From Roseomonas populi (GTDB lineage Bacteria; Pseudomonadota; Alphaproteobacteria; Acetobacterales; Acetobacteraceae): DNA of 64,000 nt. Both the position numbers and the translations under genes were made by a program. Each line of letters opens with the position of its first letter. The stretch's first letter is position 1. The stretch spans positions 38,559 to 102,558 of the forward strand of contig NZ_JANJOU010000026.1 of assembly GCF_024594815.1 (NCBI RefSeq), read 5' to 3'. Positions 15,947-24,197 of this stretch are shown one piece after another. The notes beneath the pieces are model-generated. The model was not told the DNA's origin. It saw only the letters and a list, made by a program, of their open reading frames with translations, and did not search any database.

Positions 15947-16936
15947 TCAGGGCAGGTCCAGGACGGGCTTGCCGACGACCCGGCGCTCCTCCAGCGCCGC
16001 ATGGGCCTCCTCGACGTTCTCGAGCGAGTACCGCCCGGCGATCTCGATGGAGAGGTCTCCCTCTTGCAGGCCGCCGAAGATCTCGGCCGCCCTGCGCCGG
16101 ATCGTCGGCCCGTCCGGCAGGTGATCCGCCAGACGCGGCCGTGTCAGGAACAGCGACCCGGCTTCGCCGAGCTCGATGGGATCAAGGTCCCGCACCGGCC
16201 CGCCGACCGCCCCGAAGTTCACGACCAACCCGCGCTTGCGGGCGGCGCGGAAGCTGTCGCGCAGCGTCGGCTTCCCGATCGGGTCGAAGACGACGTCCAC
16301 CCCCTGGCCGCCGGTCAGGTCCCGGACGGCATCGGCGAAGCGACCCTCGTCGTAGAGCAGGGCCGCCGCAGCCCCCCGCTGGCGCGCGACCTCCGCCTTC
16401 GCCTTCGTGCTCGTCGTGGCGTAGACAGTGGCGCCCATGCGTGTGCCGAGCTGGACCAGGAGCTGCCCGATCCCGCCGGAGGCGGAGTGGACGAGGCAGG
16501 TCATGCCCGGGCCCAGCCGCCCGACATCGTCCGCGAGGTAGTGCGCGGTCAGGCCGTGGAACATGGCGGCGGCGGCACGGTCGAGCGGCAGGGCGTCCGG
16601 CACCGGCACGACGCGCCAGGCCGGGACCACGGCGTATTCCGCGTAGCTGCCCCAGGTGAGGCAGTAGGCGACGCGGTTTCCGATCCCGAGCCCACTTACG
16701 TCCGGCCCGAGTGCTTCCACATGGCCCGCGCCCTCTATGCCGAGGGTGGTCGGGACCGAGACCGGGTAGGTCCGGGATTCCGCGTACTTCCCCTGCCGGG
16801 TGTGCACGTCCATGAAGTTGATGCCGGAATGGCGGAGGCGGATGAGCACCTCGCCCGGGCCGGGCGTTGGCACCGGGATGTCGCGGCGGAGGATGACCTC
16901 CGGCCCGCCGTAGCGGTCGATCTGGATGGCTCTCAC
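15947..16936 (-). CDS. zinc-independent quinone oxidoreductase (MDR family)
   Basis: A 329-residue NADPH:quinone-reductase-like member of the medium-chain dehydrogenase family. Seen: a GroES-like N-terminal domain (RYGGPEVILRRDIPVPTPGPGEVLIR, GINFMDVHTRQGKY), then a Rossmann fold with the nucleotide loop VHSASGGIGQLLVQLG. The structural and catalytic zinc ligands of alcohol dehydrogenases are missing, as in QOR/Qor. It lies 51 bases behind the isocitrate-lyase-like gene and 72 bases ahead of the Bug receptor in one leftward unit. The natural acceptor is unknown. Confidence 0.88.
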   Translation of the reverse strand: MRAIQIDRYGGPEVILRRDIPVPTPGPGEVLIRLRHSGINFMDVHTRQGKYAESRTYPVSVPTTLGIEGAGHVEALGPDVSGLGIGNRVAYCLTWGSYAEYAVVPAWRVVPVPDALPLDRAAAAMFHGLTAHYLADDVGRLGPGMTCLVHSASGGIGQLLVQLGTRMGATVYATTSTKAKAEVARQRGAAAALLYDEGRFADAVRDLTGGQGVDVVFDPIGKPTLRDSFRAARKRGLVVNFGAVGGPVRDLDPIELGEAGSLFLTRPRLADHLPDGPTIRRRAAEIFGGLQEGDLSIEIAGRYSLENVEEAHAALEERRVVGKPVLDLP

Positions 16937-16987
16937 GGCTTCCTCCGGGGCACCGGCGCTGTCGGGCGCGGGGCCGCGCTCACAATG

Positions 16988-17920
16988 TCAGGCCGCATCG
17001 CCGTAGCGACGGTCCTGCTCGTCGAACCAGGGCTTGCGGACCAGGGCCTGCCGCTCGGCAAAGCTCGCCGTCAGGCCGCTCGCCTCGTCCAGCCGCCCGT
17101 CCCGTTGCAGGGCCTCCAGCGCTACCCTCATGCCCTGAACCGCACCTTGCAGCGCCACGTTGGCGTAGAGCAGCAACCCGAAGCCCATTTCCGCCGCCTC
17201 GGCCTGGCCGACCATCGGCGTCATTCCGCCGACGACGAGGTTCAGCATCTGCGGCCGGGGGAGAAGGCGGGGGATGCGGCGCAGCTCGTCATCACCTGTC
17301 GGCGCCTCGACAAAGAGGATGTCGGCGCCGGCCTCGGCGTACAGGCCGGCGCGGTCAATCGCGGCCTCGAAGCCCTCGACCGCGATGGCATCGGTGCGGG
17401 CCACGATCAGGACGCCGTCGCGGCGCCCATCGGCCGCCGCGCGGATCTTCCCGGACATCTCCCCGGCCGATACCAGCGCCTTGCCAGCGAAGTGGCCGCA
17501 GCGCTTGGGGCTCAGCTGGTCCTCGATCTGGATCGCGCTCGCTCCGGCGCGTTCCAGGAGGCGGACGGCGTGGCCGACGTTCAGCGCGTTGCCGAAGCCG
17601 GTGTCCGCGTCCACGACCACCGGCAGTTCGGTCGCCTCGCGGATCGCCAGCAGGTGCTGGGCGAGCTGAGTCAGGTCCATGAAGCCGAGGTCGGGCAGGC
17701 CCAGGAAGGTGTTCGTCAGCCCCGCCCCGGTGAGGTAGGCCGCCTCGAAGCCCAGTGTCTCGACCACCCGTGCCGTGAGGGCGTTCGCGACCCCGGGCGT
17801 GAGCACGGCGCGCCGCTCGGCGAGAAGCTGGATCAGGCGGCTGACGTGGGAGGCGGGCAAGGGCTGCGTTCCGTAACGGGAGCCCCAAGATCGCCGCGGC
17901 GGGCACCTCCCGTCCAACAT
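16988..17920 (-). CDS. isocitrate lyase/PEP mutase family enzyme
   Basis: A 310-residue C-C-bond lyase of the ICL/PEPM superfamily. The metal/substrate loop VVDADTGFGN and the catalytic loop LSPKRCGHFAG are intact; IVARTDA and ADILFVEAP are also conserved. Relatives include 2,3-dimethylmalate lyase, oxaloacetate decarboxylase and carboxy-PEP mutase; true isocitrate lyase is longer, so a small dicarboxylate lyase is more likely. The ATG at 17920 gives the longest plausible protein but has no good ribosome site. It is divergent from the LysR at 17957 with only 36 bases between. Confidence 0.86.
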   Translation of the reverse strand: MLDGRCPPRRSWGSRYGTQPLPASHVSRLIQLLAERRAVLTPGVANALTARVVETLGFEAAYLTGAGLTNTFLGLPDLGFMDLTQLAQHLLAIREATELPVVVDADTGFGNALNVGHAVRLLERAGASAIQIEDQLSPKRCGHFAGKALVSAGEMSGKIRAAADGRRDGVLIVARTDAIAVEGFEAAIDRAGLYAEAGADILFVEAPTGDDELRRIPRLLPRPQMLNLVVGGMTPMVGQAEAAEMGFGLLLYANVALQGAVQGMRVALEALQRDGRLDEASGLTASFAERQALVRKPWFDEQDRRYGDAA

Positions 17921-17935
17921 CTTGATCGTCTGAAA

Positions 17936-17956
17936 CCGATACGTTGTACTTATCGG
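17936..17956. promoter_or_regulatory. LysR box abutting the lysR start codon
   Basis: Perfect inverted repeat CCGATA-N9-TATCGG that touches the ATG at 17957. It occupies most of the 36-base divergent gap. It has the same geometry as the site at 12274-12292 beside the paralogous regulator. Confidence 0.65.
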
Positions 17957-18841
17957 ATGGAACTTCGTCACCTCCGCTACTTCTGCGCCGTCGCTGAGGA
18001 CGGCCACATGACGCGAGCGGCAGAGAGGGTCGGTATCGCCCAGCCCGCCCTCAGCCAGCAGATACGCGGCCTCGAGGAGGAGCTCGGCGTGCAGCTCTTC
18101 GACCGCATCGGTCGCGGCCTCGTCCTCAACGAGGCCGGCCGCCTGTTCCTGGACGAGGCGCACGACTTGCTACGCCGGGTGGAGCGGGCCGCCACGACGG
18201 CGCGGGAAGCGGGCCGGGGGGAAGTCGGGCGCCTCCGGGTCGGGTTCACCGCCTCCACCTGCTTCAACCCGGCCGTTACCCGCGTGCTGAAGAGCTTCTG
18301 TGAGGCCTGGCCGCGGGTGGAACTGGTGTTGGAGGAGGGCCGCTCCAGCCTGCTCCAGGCCGCGCTGGAGGGGGGACGGCTGGACGCGGCCTTTCTAAGG
18401 CCGCCCCTGAGCTCGACGGACAACCTCGACTTCGTCCTTGTCGCGACCGAACCGATGGTGGTGGCTCTGCCGGCCGGGCACCGGCTGGACGGGCGCAGGA
18501 GCCTCGCCCTTGAGGAGCTTCGCGATGAGGCCTTCATCCTCTACCCCCGCGCAACCGGGCCAGGACTTTCGGAGAACGTTGTCGCGGCCTGTCAGAAGGC
18601 CGGGTTCGCGCCCCGCGTCGCCCAGCAGACACCCCAGCTCGCGACCACCGTGAACCTTGTCGCGGCCGCGATGGGCATCGCGATCGTGCCGGACTGCATG
18701 CGCCAGCTTCGTCCGAACAGCGTTCGCTACGTGCCGCTCCGGGACGGGTCGCTGCAGGCAGAGTTCGGCCTTGCCTGGAAGCGGCAGGACCAGTCGAGAG
18801 CGGTCCATCACCTGATCCGCACGGCATCGCCGTCTTCCTGA
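17957..18841 (+). CDS. LysR-family transcriptional regulator
   Basis: A 294-residue LysR regulator with the helix-turn-helix MTRAAERVGIAQPALSQQIR and effector domain beginning LRVGFTASTCFNPAVTRVLK. It is clearly paralogous to the product of 11325-12272: both open MELRHLRYF and share the R-V-G-F-T-A-S and A-I-V-P/A-V-V-P segments. The frame is open far upstream, but homology begins at this ATG and the operator touches it, so translation is leaderless or uses no Shine-Dalgarno site. It should control the divergent ICL-like/QOR/Bug group. Confidence 0.92.
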   Translation: MELRHLRYFCAVAEDGHMTRAAERVGIAQPALSQQIRGLEEELGVQLFDRIGRGLVLNEAGRLFLDEAHDLLRRVERAATTAREAGRGEVGRLRVGFTASTCFNPAVTRVLKSFCEAWPRVELVLEEGRSSLLQAALEGGRLDAAFLRPPLSSTDNLDFVLVATEPMVVALPAGHRLDGRRSLALEELRDEAFILYPRATGPGLSENVVAACQKAGFAPRVAQQTPQLATTVNLVAAAMGIAIVPDCMRQLRPNSVRYVPLRDGSLQAEFGLAWKRQDQSRAVHHLIRTASPSS

Positions 18842-18969
18842 GAGCGTCCCGGAAGGAGGCTGATGGTTTGCGGACCATCGCGGATGCGGAACGCTGCCCC
18901 GCACATTTATCGCCTCACCTTCCCTCCACCTCAGAAGCCGCAGGGGGTCAGGGATCGGCGGACGCGCGG

Positions 18970-19764
18970 TCAGCCGTTGGCCGCTGGAGCACGCCGGCGA
19001 GGATGCTTTCCGCTGGGGTGCTGACTCCCCCCATCCAGCCAGTACTTGTGCAGCTCGTGCAGGTAGCGTTCGACCACCTGCAGCGCCTCTTCGGAGTCCC
19101 TACGGCGAAGACATTCCAGGAGTGCACGGCGGGCGCGGATCACCCGGTCGTCGGAGACGGATCCGATCCGCGTCACCCAGTCCCGCAACATGCCGACCAA
19201 GGCATCTGCCAGCGCGACAAGGACGCGGTTTCCGCTTGCCTCGGCCAAGAGGTGGTAGAACTGGATCATCAGCTCGGACCGCTGACCCGGATCATCCTTC
19301 AGGGCCTCGGCACGATCGACATTCGCCTCCATGGCGGCGAGGTCTGCCTCGGTACAGGCGGGCAGCGCCTCCTGTAGCAGCATGATCGTCACCGCGCGGA
19401 TCGCGTTGGTGAGATCCGCCACGGAGAAGTCCGTCAGGGCGAGAGGACCCATCCGTTGATCGCCGGAGGCCTGCTCGCCGCGCTCCGCCACGAATGATCC
19501 GCCGCGCGCTCCCTTCCGGAGGCTCAGGGTACCCGTGATCTCCAGCATCCGCAGGGCCTCGCGAAGCGTGTTGCGGCTGACCTCGAGCTGGGCCGCCAGG
19601 ATACGCTCCGCAGGCAGCTTGTCGCCGGGCTGAAGCGCGCCGTCGGCAATCATCCGCTGGATCTGGCTGGTGATCTCCTCGATGGCCCGGCGCGGACGGG
19701 CCGGCGAGAAGCGGGGGCCCTTCCGCTCCTCGGGCTGGGGCGATGGGCGCTGAAGATGGGTCAT
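18970..19764 (-). CDS. GntR-family regulator, FadR subfamily
   Basis: A 264-residue regulator with an N-terminal winged helix (IQRMIADGALQPGDKLPAER, ILAAQLEVSRNTLREALRML) and an all-helical FCD effector domain in which the metal-binding pattern D...H...H is suggested by Q-F-Y-H-L-L-A-E-A-S-G-N and a late Y-L-H-E-L-H-K. The ATG at 19764 has GAGGA about 8 bases upstream; an in-frame start at 19794 lacks one. It is divergent from the P450 operon and the gap holds a textbook FadR-type operator (19861-19871), so it probably represses that operon until a carboxylic-acid-like effector is present. Confidence 0.9.
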   Translation of the reverse strand: MTHLQRPSPQPEERKGPRFSPARPRRAIEEITSQIQRMIADGALQPGDKLPAERILAAQLEVSRNTLREALRMLEITGTLSLRKGARGGSFVAERGEQASGDQRMGPLALTDFSVADLTNAIRAVTIMLLQEALPACTEADLAAMEANVDRAEALKDDPGQRSELMIQFYHLLAEASGNRVLVALADALVGMLRDWVTRIGSVSDDRVIRARRALLECLRRRDSEEALQVVERYLHELHKYWLDGGSQHPSGKHPRRRAPAANG

Positions 19765-19834
19765 CACGCGGTCCTCATGACCTTCGTCTGGCAAGGCGCG
19801 GCGCGGCGATCAAGGGCCAAGGGGCACATGGCGC

Positions 19835-19871
19835 TTGACCCTGCTGAACTCGGAGACTAATGGTCCTACCA
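19835..19871 (+). promoter_or_regulatory. P450-operon promoter with FadR-type operator
   Basis: TTGACC (19835-19840) resembles a -35 element, and an AT-rich TAATGG follows 17 bases later. Overlapping that region is TGGTCCTACCA (19861-19871), an exact match to the TGGT-N3-ACCA operator of FadR-type GntR proteins. Binding there would block polymerase. The first gene starts at 19889 after an AGGAGGA ribosome site (19878-19884). Confidence 0.65.
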
Positions 19872-19888
19872 ATGAACAGGAGGACAGC

Positions 19889-20686
19889 GTGCAGGACGGG
19901 TTCAAACCTGGTGCCGGTACGGTGGTGGTAACGGGGGCCGCCAGCGGAATCGGCCGCGCGATCGCCCGGCGGCTCTCCTTGGCCGGTGCGCCGCGCACTG
20001 TTCTCCTGGACCGCGACGGGGCCGGGGCGGCGCGTGCCGCTGAGGCGATCGGCCCCCATGCGCGGGCTATGGGAGTGGATGTCCGCGATCCAGCGGCCAT
20101 CGAGGCGGCGGTCACGCGCATCGAGGAGGAGGACGGGCCGATCTCGCTCTGGTGCTCCAACGCGGGCGTCCACCGCGGGCAGGGCCTGGGCAACGCGAGC
20201 GACTGGGACGCCTCGCTCGCCGTCAACCTGCACGCCCACCTGCATTCGGCCCGCGCCGTCCTGCCCCGCATGGCCCGGCGGGGAACCGGCCATTTCGTCA
20301 TCACCGCCTCCGCCGCCGGCCTGCTGACAGATCCGCGCTGCGCGCCCTATTCGGTCAGCAAGCACGCGGCCGTCGCCCTGGCCGAGTGGCTCGCCATCGC
20401 CCATGGGGATGACGGTGTAACCGTCGCCTGCCTCTGCCCGGAGGGCGTGCGCACCGCCATGACGGCCGCGGACAGCGCGGTCCTGGGCGCCGAGGTCCTG
20501 GAGCCCGAGGCGGTGGCCGGCTCGCTGCTGGAAGGCCTTGCCGAGGGCCGCTTCCTAATCCTCCCCCACACCCGGACCGCCGAGTACGAGCGCCGCCGCG
20601 CAGCGGACCGGGACCGCTGGATCGCTGGGATGCGCCGCGCGCGCCGGCGCGCCGCGAGCGCAGCTCCTCTTTACGCCGCAGGATGA
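19889..20686 (+). CDS. SDR-family oxidoreductase
   Basis: A 265-residue short-chain dehydrogenase/reductase. The NAD(P) loop VVTGAASGIGRA, the CSNAGV segment, and the active-site pair Y-S-V-S-K (YxxxK) preceded by an ITASAAG serine are all present. GTG at 19889 is chosen because AGGAGGA precedes it; the frame from 19835 would run through the operator. It heads the P450 operon and overlaps the P450 start by four bases (ATGA). It may oxidise the alcohol made by the P450, which is inference from context. Confidence 0.88.
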   Translation: MQDGFKPGAGTVVVTGAASGIGRAIARRLSLAGAPRTVLLDRDGAGAARAAEAIGPHARAMGVDVRDPAAIEAAVTRIEEEDGPISLWCSNAGVHRGQGLGNASDWDASLAVNLHAHLHSARAVLPRMARRGTGHFVITASAAGLLTDPRCAPYSVSKHAAVALAEWLAIAHGDDGVTVACLCPEGVRTAMTAADSAVLGAEVLEPEAVAGSLLEGLAEGRFLILPHTRTAEYERRRAADRDRWIAGMRRARRRAASAAPLYAAG

Positions 20687-21894
20687 CCCCGATGGCCCTG
20701 GACCTAGCCGAACTCTCCTATCCCATGCAGCGGAGCTGTCCCTTCCACCCGCCGGAGGCTTACGCGCCGCTGCGGGAGAACCAGCCCTTCGCTCGGGTGC
20801 GGCTCTGGGACGGCTCCCACCCCTACCTGCTGACCCGGTATGAGGACATCCGGGCGGTGCTGGCCGAGCCGCGCTTCTCCTGCGAGCCCGTGCGGGAGGG
20901 ATTCCCGCACGTCTATGAGGGCCGGATGGTGGCCGACAAGGCCGACCGTTCCTTCCTGCGCCTGGACAATCCGGAGCACGACCGGCTCCGCCGCATGGTG
21001 ACGAAGGAGTTCACTGTGAAGAAGGTGCAGGCGCTGCGCCCCTACATCCAGGCCACGGTGGACCGGCTGATCGACAACTACGCCGCCATGCCGCAGGGCA
21101 GCGACTTCGTCGAGCACTTTGCCGCACCGCTGCCGACCGACATCATCACGTTGCTGCTCGGCATTCCCTACGAGGATCATGAGATCTTCCACCGGGCGAC
21201 GCGGATCCAATTCGGGTCGAGATCCACCCCGGCAGAGGTACGGGAATCCCTGGCCGAGCTGTTCGGCTACCTGGATGCCCTGATCACCCGCAAGGAGGCC
21301 GAGCCGGCGGACGATGTCGTCTCCCGCCTCGTGCACGACCAGTACCGGCCCGGTCACATCGACCGGATCACCCTCATCAACATCGTCCGCCTCCTGCTCA
21401 GCGCCGGACACCAGACCACCCAGAACATGACCGCACTGGGCGTGCTGACGCTGCTGCAGCACCCGGACCAGCTCGCCCTCATCCGTGCGGACGCCTCCCT
21501 CATCCCGGGGGCGGTGGAGGAGCTGCTGCGCTTCTCCAGCATCCTCCACACCGGTGCCCGCCGCGTGGCGCTGGAGGACATCGACGTGAACGGCCATCTC
21601 GTTCGGGCGGGAGAGGGGGTGATCTGCTCCATCCCGGCCGCCAACCGTGACGGGGAGCTCTTCCCCGATCCCGACCGCTTCGACGTGACCCGCGATGCCG
21701 GCCCGCACGTCGCCTTCGGCTTCGGCGTGCACCAGTGCCTGGGGCAGGTGCTCGCGCGGGCGGAGCTGCAGATCGTCTACGAGACGCTTTTCCGCCGGCT
21801 GCCGGAGCTACGCCTGGCCGTGCCGTTCGAGAGCCTGCGCTTCCGGCACGACATGTTCGTCTACGGTGTGCACGAGCTGCCGCTGGCCTGGTGA
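20683..21894 (+). CDS. cytochrome P450 (class I bacterial type)
   Basis: A 403-residue soluble P450. The haem-binding loop is FGFGVHQCLGQ (Cys352), the K-helix E-x-x-R is EELLR (280-283), and the I-helix oxygen-activating motif reads AGHQTT (241-246) where most relatives have an acid (AGxE/DTT). A [3Fe-4S] ferredoxin lies 10 bases downstream and a ferredoxin reductase further along, so the complete electron chain is encoded in the operon. Start overlaps the SDR stop. The substrate cannot be read from sequence; the CoA-transferase and hydratase neighbours suggest a small terpenoid or alicyclic acid. Confidence 0.93.
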   Translation: MTPMALDLAELSYPMQRSCPFHPPEAYAPLRENQPFARVRLWDGSHPYLLTRYEDIRAVLAEPRFSCEPVREGFPHVYEGRMVADKADRSFLRLDNPEHDRLRRMVTKEFTVKKVQALRPYIQATVDRLIDNYAAMPQGSDFVEHFAAPLPTDIITLLLGIPYEDHEIFHRATRIQFGSRSTPAEVRESLAELFGYLDALITRKEAEPADDVVSRLVHDQYRPGHIDRITLINIVRLLLSAGHQTTQNMTALGVLTLLQHPDQLALIRADASLIPGAVEELLRFSSILHTGARRVALEDIDVNGHLVRAGEGVICSIPAANRDGELFPDPDRFDVTRDAGPHVAFGFGVHQCLGQVLARAELQIVYETLFRRLPELRLAVPFESLRFRHDMFVYGVHELPLAW

Positions 21895-21904
21895 GGAGGG
21901 AACC

Positions 21905-22099
21905 ATGCGCGTCACCATCGACAAGAGCCGCTGCATCGCCGCGGGCCAGTGCGTCCTCAACGCCCCCTTCGTCTTCGACCAGGGCGAAGAGGACGGGATC
22001 GTCATCCTGCTGAAGGAGAACCCGGCGCCGGAGCAGGAGGAGCACACGCGGCGCGCGGCGCGGCTCTGCCCCGCCGAGGCGATCAAGCTCCACGACTGA
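21905..22099 (+). CDS. [3Fe-4S] ferredoxin
   Basis: A 64-residue P450-type ferredoxin. Three cluster cysteines are seen in the pattern C-I-A-A-G-Q-C (residues 10-16, the CxxAxxC form with Ala in place of the fourth cysteine) and L-C-P near residue 55. Small ferredoxins of this kind donate electrons to CYP105-like P450s. The ATG is preceded by GAGGAGGG. It sits directly behind the P450 gene. Confidence 0.92.
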   Translation: MRVTIDKSRCIAAGQCVLNAPFVFDQGEEDGIVILLKENPAPEQEEHTRRAARLCPAEAIKLHD

Positions 22100-22143
22100 G
22101 GCCGCGCGAAGAGCGGTCCGAGAGAGCGGCAAGGGAGGACGGC

Positions 22144-23415
22144 GTGGAAACTGGGGTGATGGAGCGGGCGGCGGAGCGGCCGGCCGCGGCGGGGGGGCTG
22201 GCGCTCGCCGGCATCAAGGTGCTCGACCTGACGCAGTGGGAGGCCGGGTCGGTCGCGGCGCAGACCCTCGCCTTCCTGGGCGCGGACGTGATGAAGATTG
22301 AGCGGCCGAAGGGGGGCGACCCCGCGCGCATCGCCTCCGCGGATTCGGCGGACGCGGATTCGCTCTACTTCCTGGTGCTGAACGCCAACAAGCGCGGCGT
22401 GACGCTGGATCTCGGGAAGCCCGAGGGGAAGGAGCTGCTTCGGCGCCTGATCGAGCGGAGCGACGTGCTGCTGGAGAACTTCGCCCCCGGCACCATCGAG
22501 CGGCTCGGCTTCGGCTACGAGGCGGTGAGCGCCATCAACCCGCGTATCGTCTACGGCTCCGTCCGCGGCTTCAGTGACGAGAGCGAGTACCGGGATTTCC
22601 GCTGCTTCGACGCGATCGCGCAGAGCATGGGCGGCGCCGTCTCCATCAGCGGGGAGCCGGGCGGCGGCCCCGTGAAGCCGGGGCCGACCTTCGCCGACAC
22701 CGGCACGGCGATGCACCTGGCGGTCGGCATCGTGGCGGCGCTGCACCAGCGCCACGCCACGGGGCGCGGGCAGCACGTGAAGGTGGCGATGCAGGAGGTG
22801 GTGGTGAACTTCTGCCGCATGGGCTTCGCCCGGCAGCAGATCACGGGCCGCGCCGCGGAGCGCGTGGGCAACGGCTCCCCCAGCTCCTCCTCCGCGCCGT
22901 CCGGCATCTTTGCCTGCGCGGGCGGCGGGCCGAACGACCACTGCTTCATCTACACGGCACGCGACTCCATTACGGGCAACCGCCAGTGGAACACGCTGCT
23001 CCGGGTGATCGGACGGGAGGAGCTGATCGGCGACCCCCGCTACGACGAGCCGCAGAAGCGCTTCGCCCGCCAGGAGGAGGTGGACGCGATCATCGCGCCC
23101 TGGATGCTCCGGCACGACAAGCGGGAGGCGATGGCGCTGCTGAACGGCGCCGGAGTCCCGGCCGGTGCCGTGATGGACACCTCCGACCTCATCGACGAGC
23201 CCTCCTTCCGCGCCACCGGCATGCTGACCGCCGTGCAGCACCCGAAGCGCGGGGAGATCGTGCTGCCGGGCTGGCCGGTGAGGATGAGCGAATCTCCGAC
23301 GCCGCCGACGACCTGCCCGCCCCTGCTGGGCGAGCACACGGAGGTCGTTCTCGGCGAGATGCTGGACCTGCCGCCGGAGGAGATGCGGCGGCTGAAGGCG
23401 GAGGGCGTGATCTGA
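22144..23415 (+). CDS. CaiB/BaiF family CoA-transferase
   Basis: A 423-residue class III CoA-transferase. Family segments seen: GIKVLDLTQWEAGSVAAQTL, ADVMKIERPKGGDPAR, NKRGVTLDLGKPEG and the catalytic aspartate in TFADTGTAMHLAVG. Such enzymes move CoA between carboxylic acids, here presumably to activate a product of the P450/SDR steps. GTG at 22144 is chosen: GGGAGG (22133-22138) precedes it at five bases, while the frame is open further upstream within the ferredoxin gene. Its stop shares a base with the hydratase start. Confidence 0.9.
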   Translation: METGVMERAAERPAAAGGLALAGIKVLDLTQWEAGSVAAQTLAFLGADVMKIERPKGGDPARIASADSADADSLYFLVLNANKRGVTLDLGKPEGKELLRRLIERSDVLLENFAPGTIERLGFGYEAVSAINPRIVYGSVRGFSDESEYRDFRCFDAIAQSMGGAVSISGEPGGGPVKPGPTFADTGTAMHLAVGIVAALHQRHATGRGQHVKVAMQEVVVNFCRMGFARQQITGRAAERVGNGSPSSSSAPSGIFACAGGGPNDHCFIYTARDSITGNRQWNTLLRVIGREELIGDPRYDEPQKRFARQEEVDAIIAPWMLRHDKREAMALLNGAGVPAGAVMDTSDLIDEPSFRATGMLTAVQHPKRGEIVLPGWPVRMSESPTPPTTCPPLLGEHTEVVLGEMLDLPPEEMRRLKAEGVI

Positions 23416-24185
23416 TGGATGGCGCGGACACCATCGACCTGTCCCGCGAGGGCCCGGTCGCCGTCATCACCCTGAACCGCCCGCAGGTGCGGAACGCGAT
23501 CGACCTGGCCGCGGCCCATCGCCTCGCGGCGGCCGTGGACGCGGTGGAGGCGGACCCGGCGATTCGCATCGCGATCATCACCGGTGCGGGCGAGGTGGCC
23601 TTCAGCGCGGGGGCCGACCTGCGGGCCCGGGCGCGCGGCGAGGGACGCGCGGTGATCGCGCCGCACGGCTTCGCGGGCTTCGTGCGCCGCCCCCGCCGCA
23701 AGCCCTTCATCGCCGCGGTAAACGGCTTCGCGGTGGGCGGGGGGCTGGAAATCGCCCTTGCCTGCGAGCTGGTGGTGGCCGCGCCGCATGCGAGCTTCTC
23801 CCTGCCGGAGCCCATGCGCGGGCTGATTGCCGGCGGCGACTGCCTGCCCCTGGCCTTCCGCCGCCTGCCGCCCGCCCTGGCCTGGGAGGTGGCGCTGGCG
23901 GGGCGGCGCCTGATGGCCGAGGAGGCCCTGGCGGCGGGCATGGTCAACCGCGTCGCGCCGGACGTGCTGGGCACCGCGCGGGAGATGGCGCGCGCCGTGA
24001 TGGCGGGCGCCCCGCGCGCGATCGAGGGCACAATCGCGCTGGCGCGGCGGCTAATGGCCGCGGCCCCGCCCGACTACGACGCGCTGGCGGAGCGGACGCA
24101 GGCCACCCTGATGGCGACCGCCGATGCGGCGGAGGCGGCGCGCGCCTTCGCGGAGAAGCGCGCGCCAGTCTGGGCTGACGCGTAA
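23415..24185 (+). CDS. enoyl-CoA hydratase/isomerase family protein
   Basis: A 256-residue crotonase. The CoA-binding segment is VITLNRPQVRNAID; the oxyanion-hole segments are FSAGADLRA and AVGGGLEIALACELV. It is translationally coupled to the CoA-transferase, suggesting hydration or isomerisation of the CoA ester formed there. The catalytic-acid region reads PEPMRGLIAGGDCLPLAFRR; the second glutamate typical of hydratases is not obvious, so isomerase or other crotonase chemistry is possible. Confidence 0.9.
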   Translation: MDGADTIDLSREGPVAVITLNRPQVRNAIDLAAAHRLAAAVDAVEADPAIRIAIITGAGEVAFSAGADLRARARGEGRAVIAPHGFAGFVRRPRRKPFIAAVNGFAVGGGLEIALACELVVAAPHASFSLPEPMRGLIAGGDCLPLAFRRLPPALAWEVALAGRRLMAEEALAAGMVNRVAPDVLGTAREMARAVMAGAPRAIEGTIALARRLMAAAPPDYDALAERTQATLMATADAAEAARAFAEKRAPVWADA

Positions 24186-24197
24186 GGGGAGAGCGGC

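Noticed and set aside
15797..17956. Giant upstream extension of the LysR frame
   Set aside because: It is antisense to three well-supported genes; the real LysR begins at 17957.
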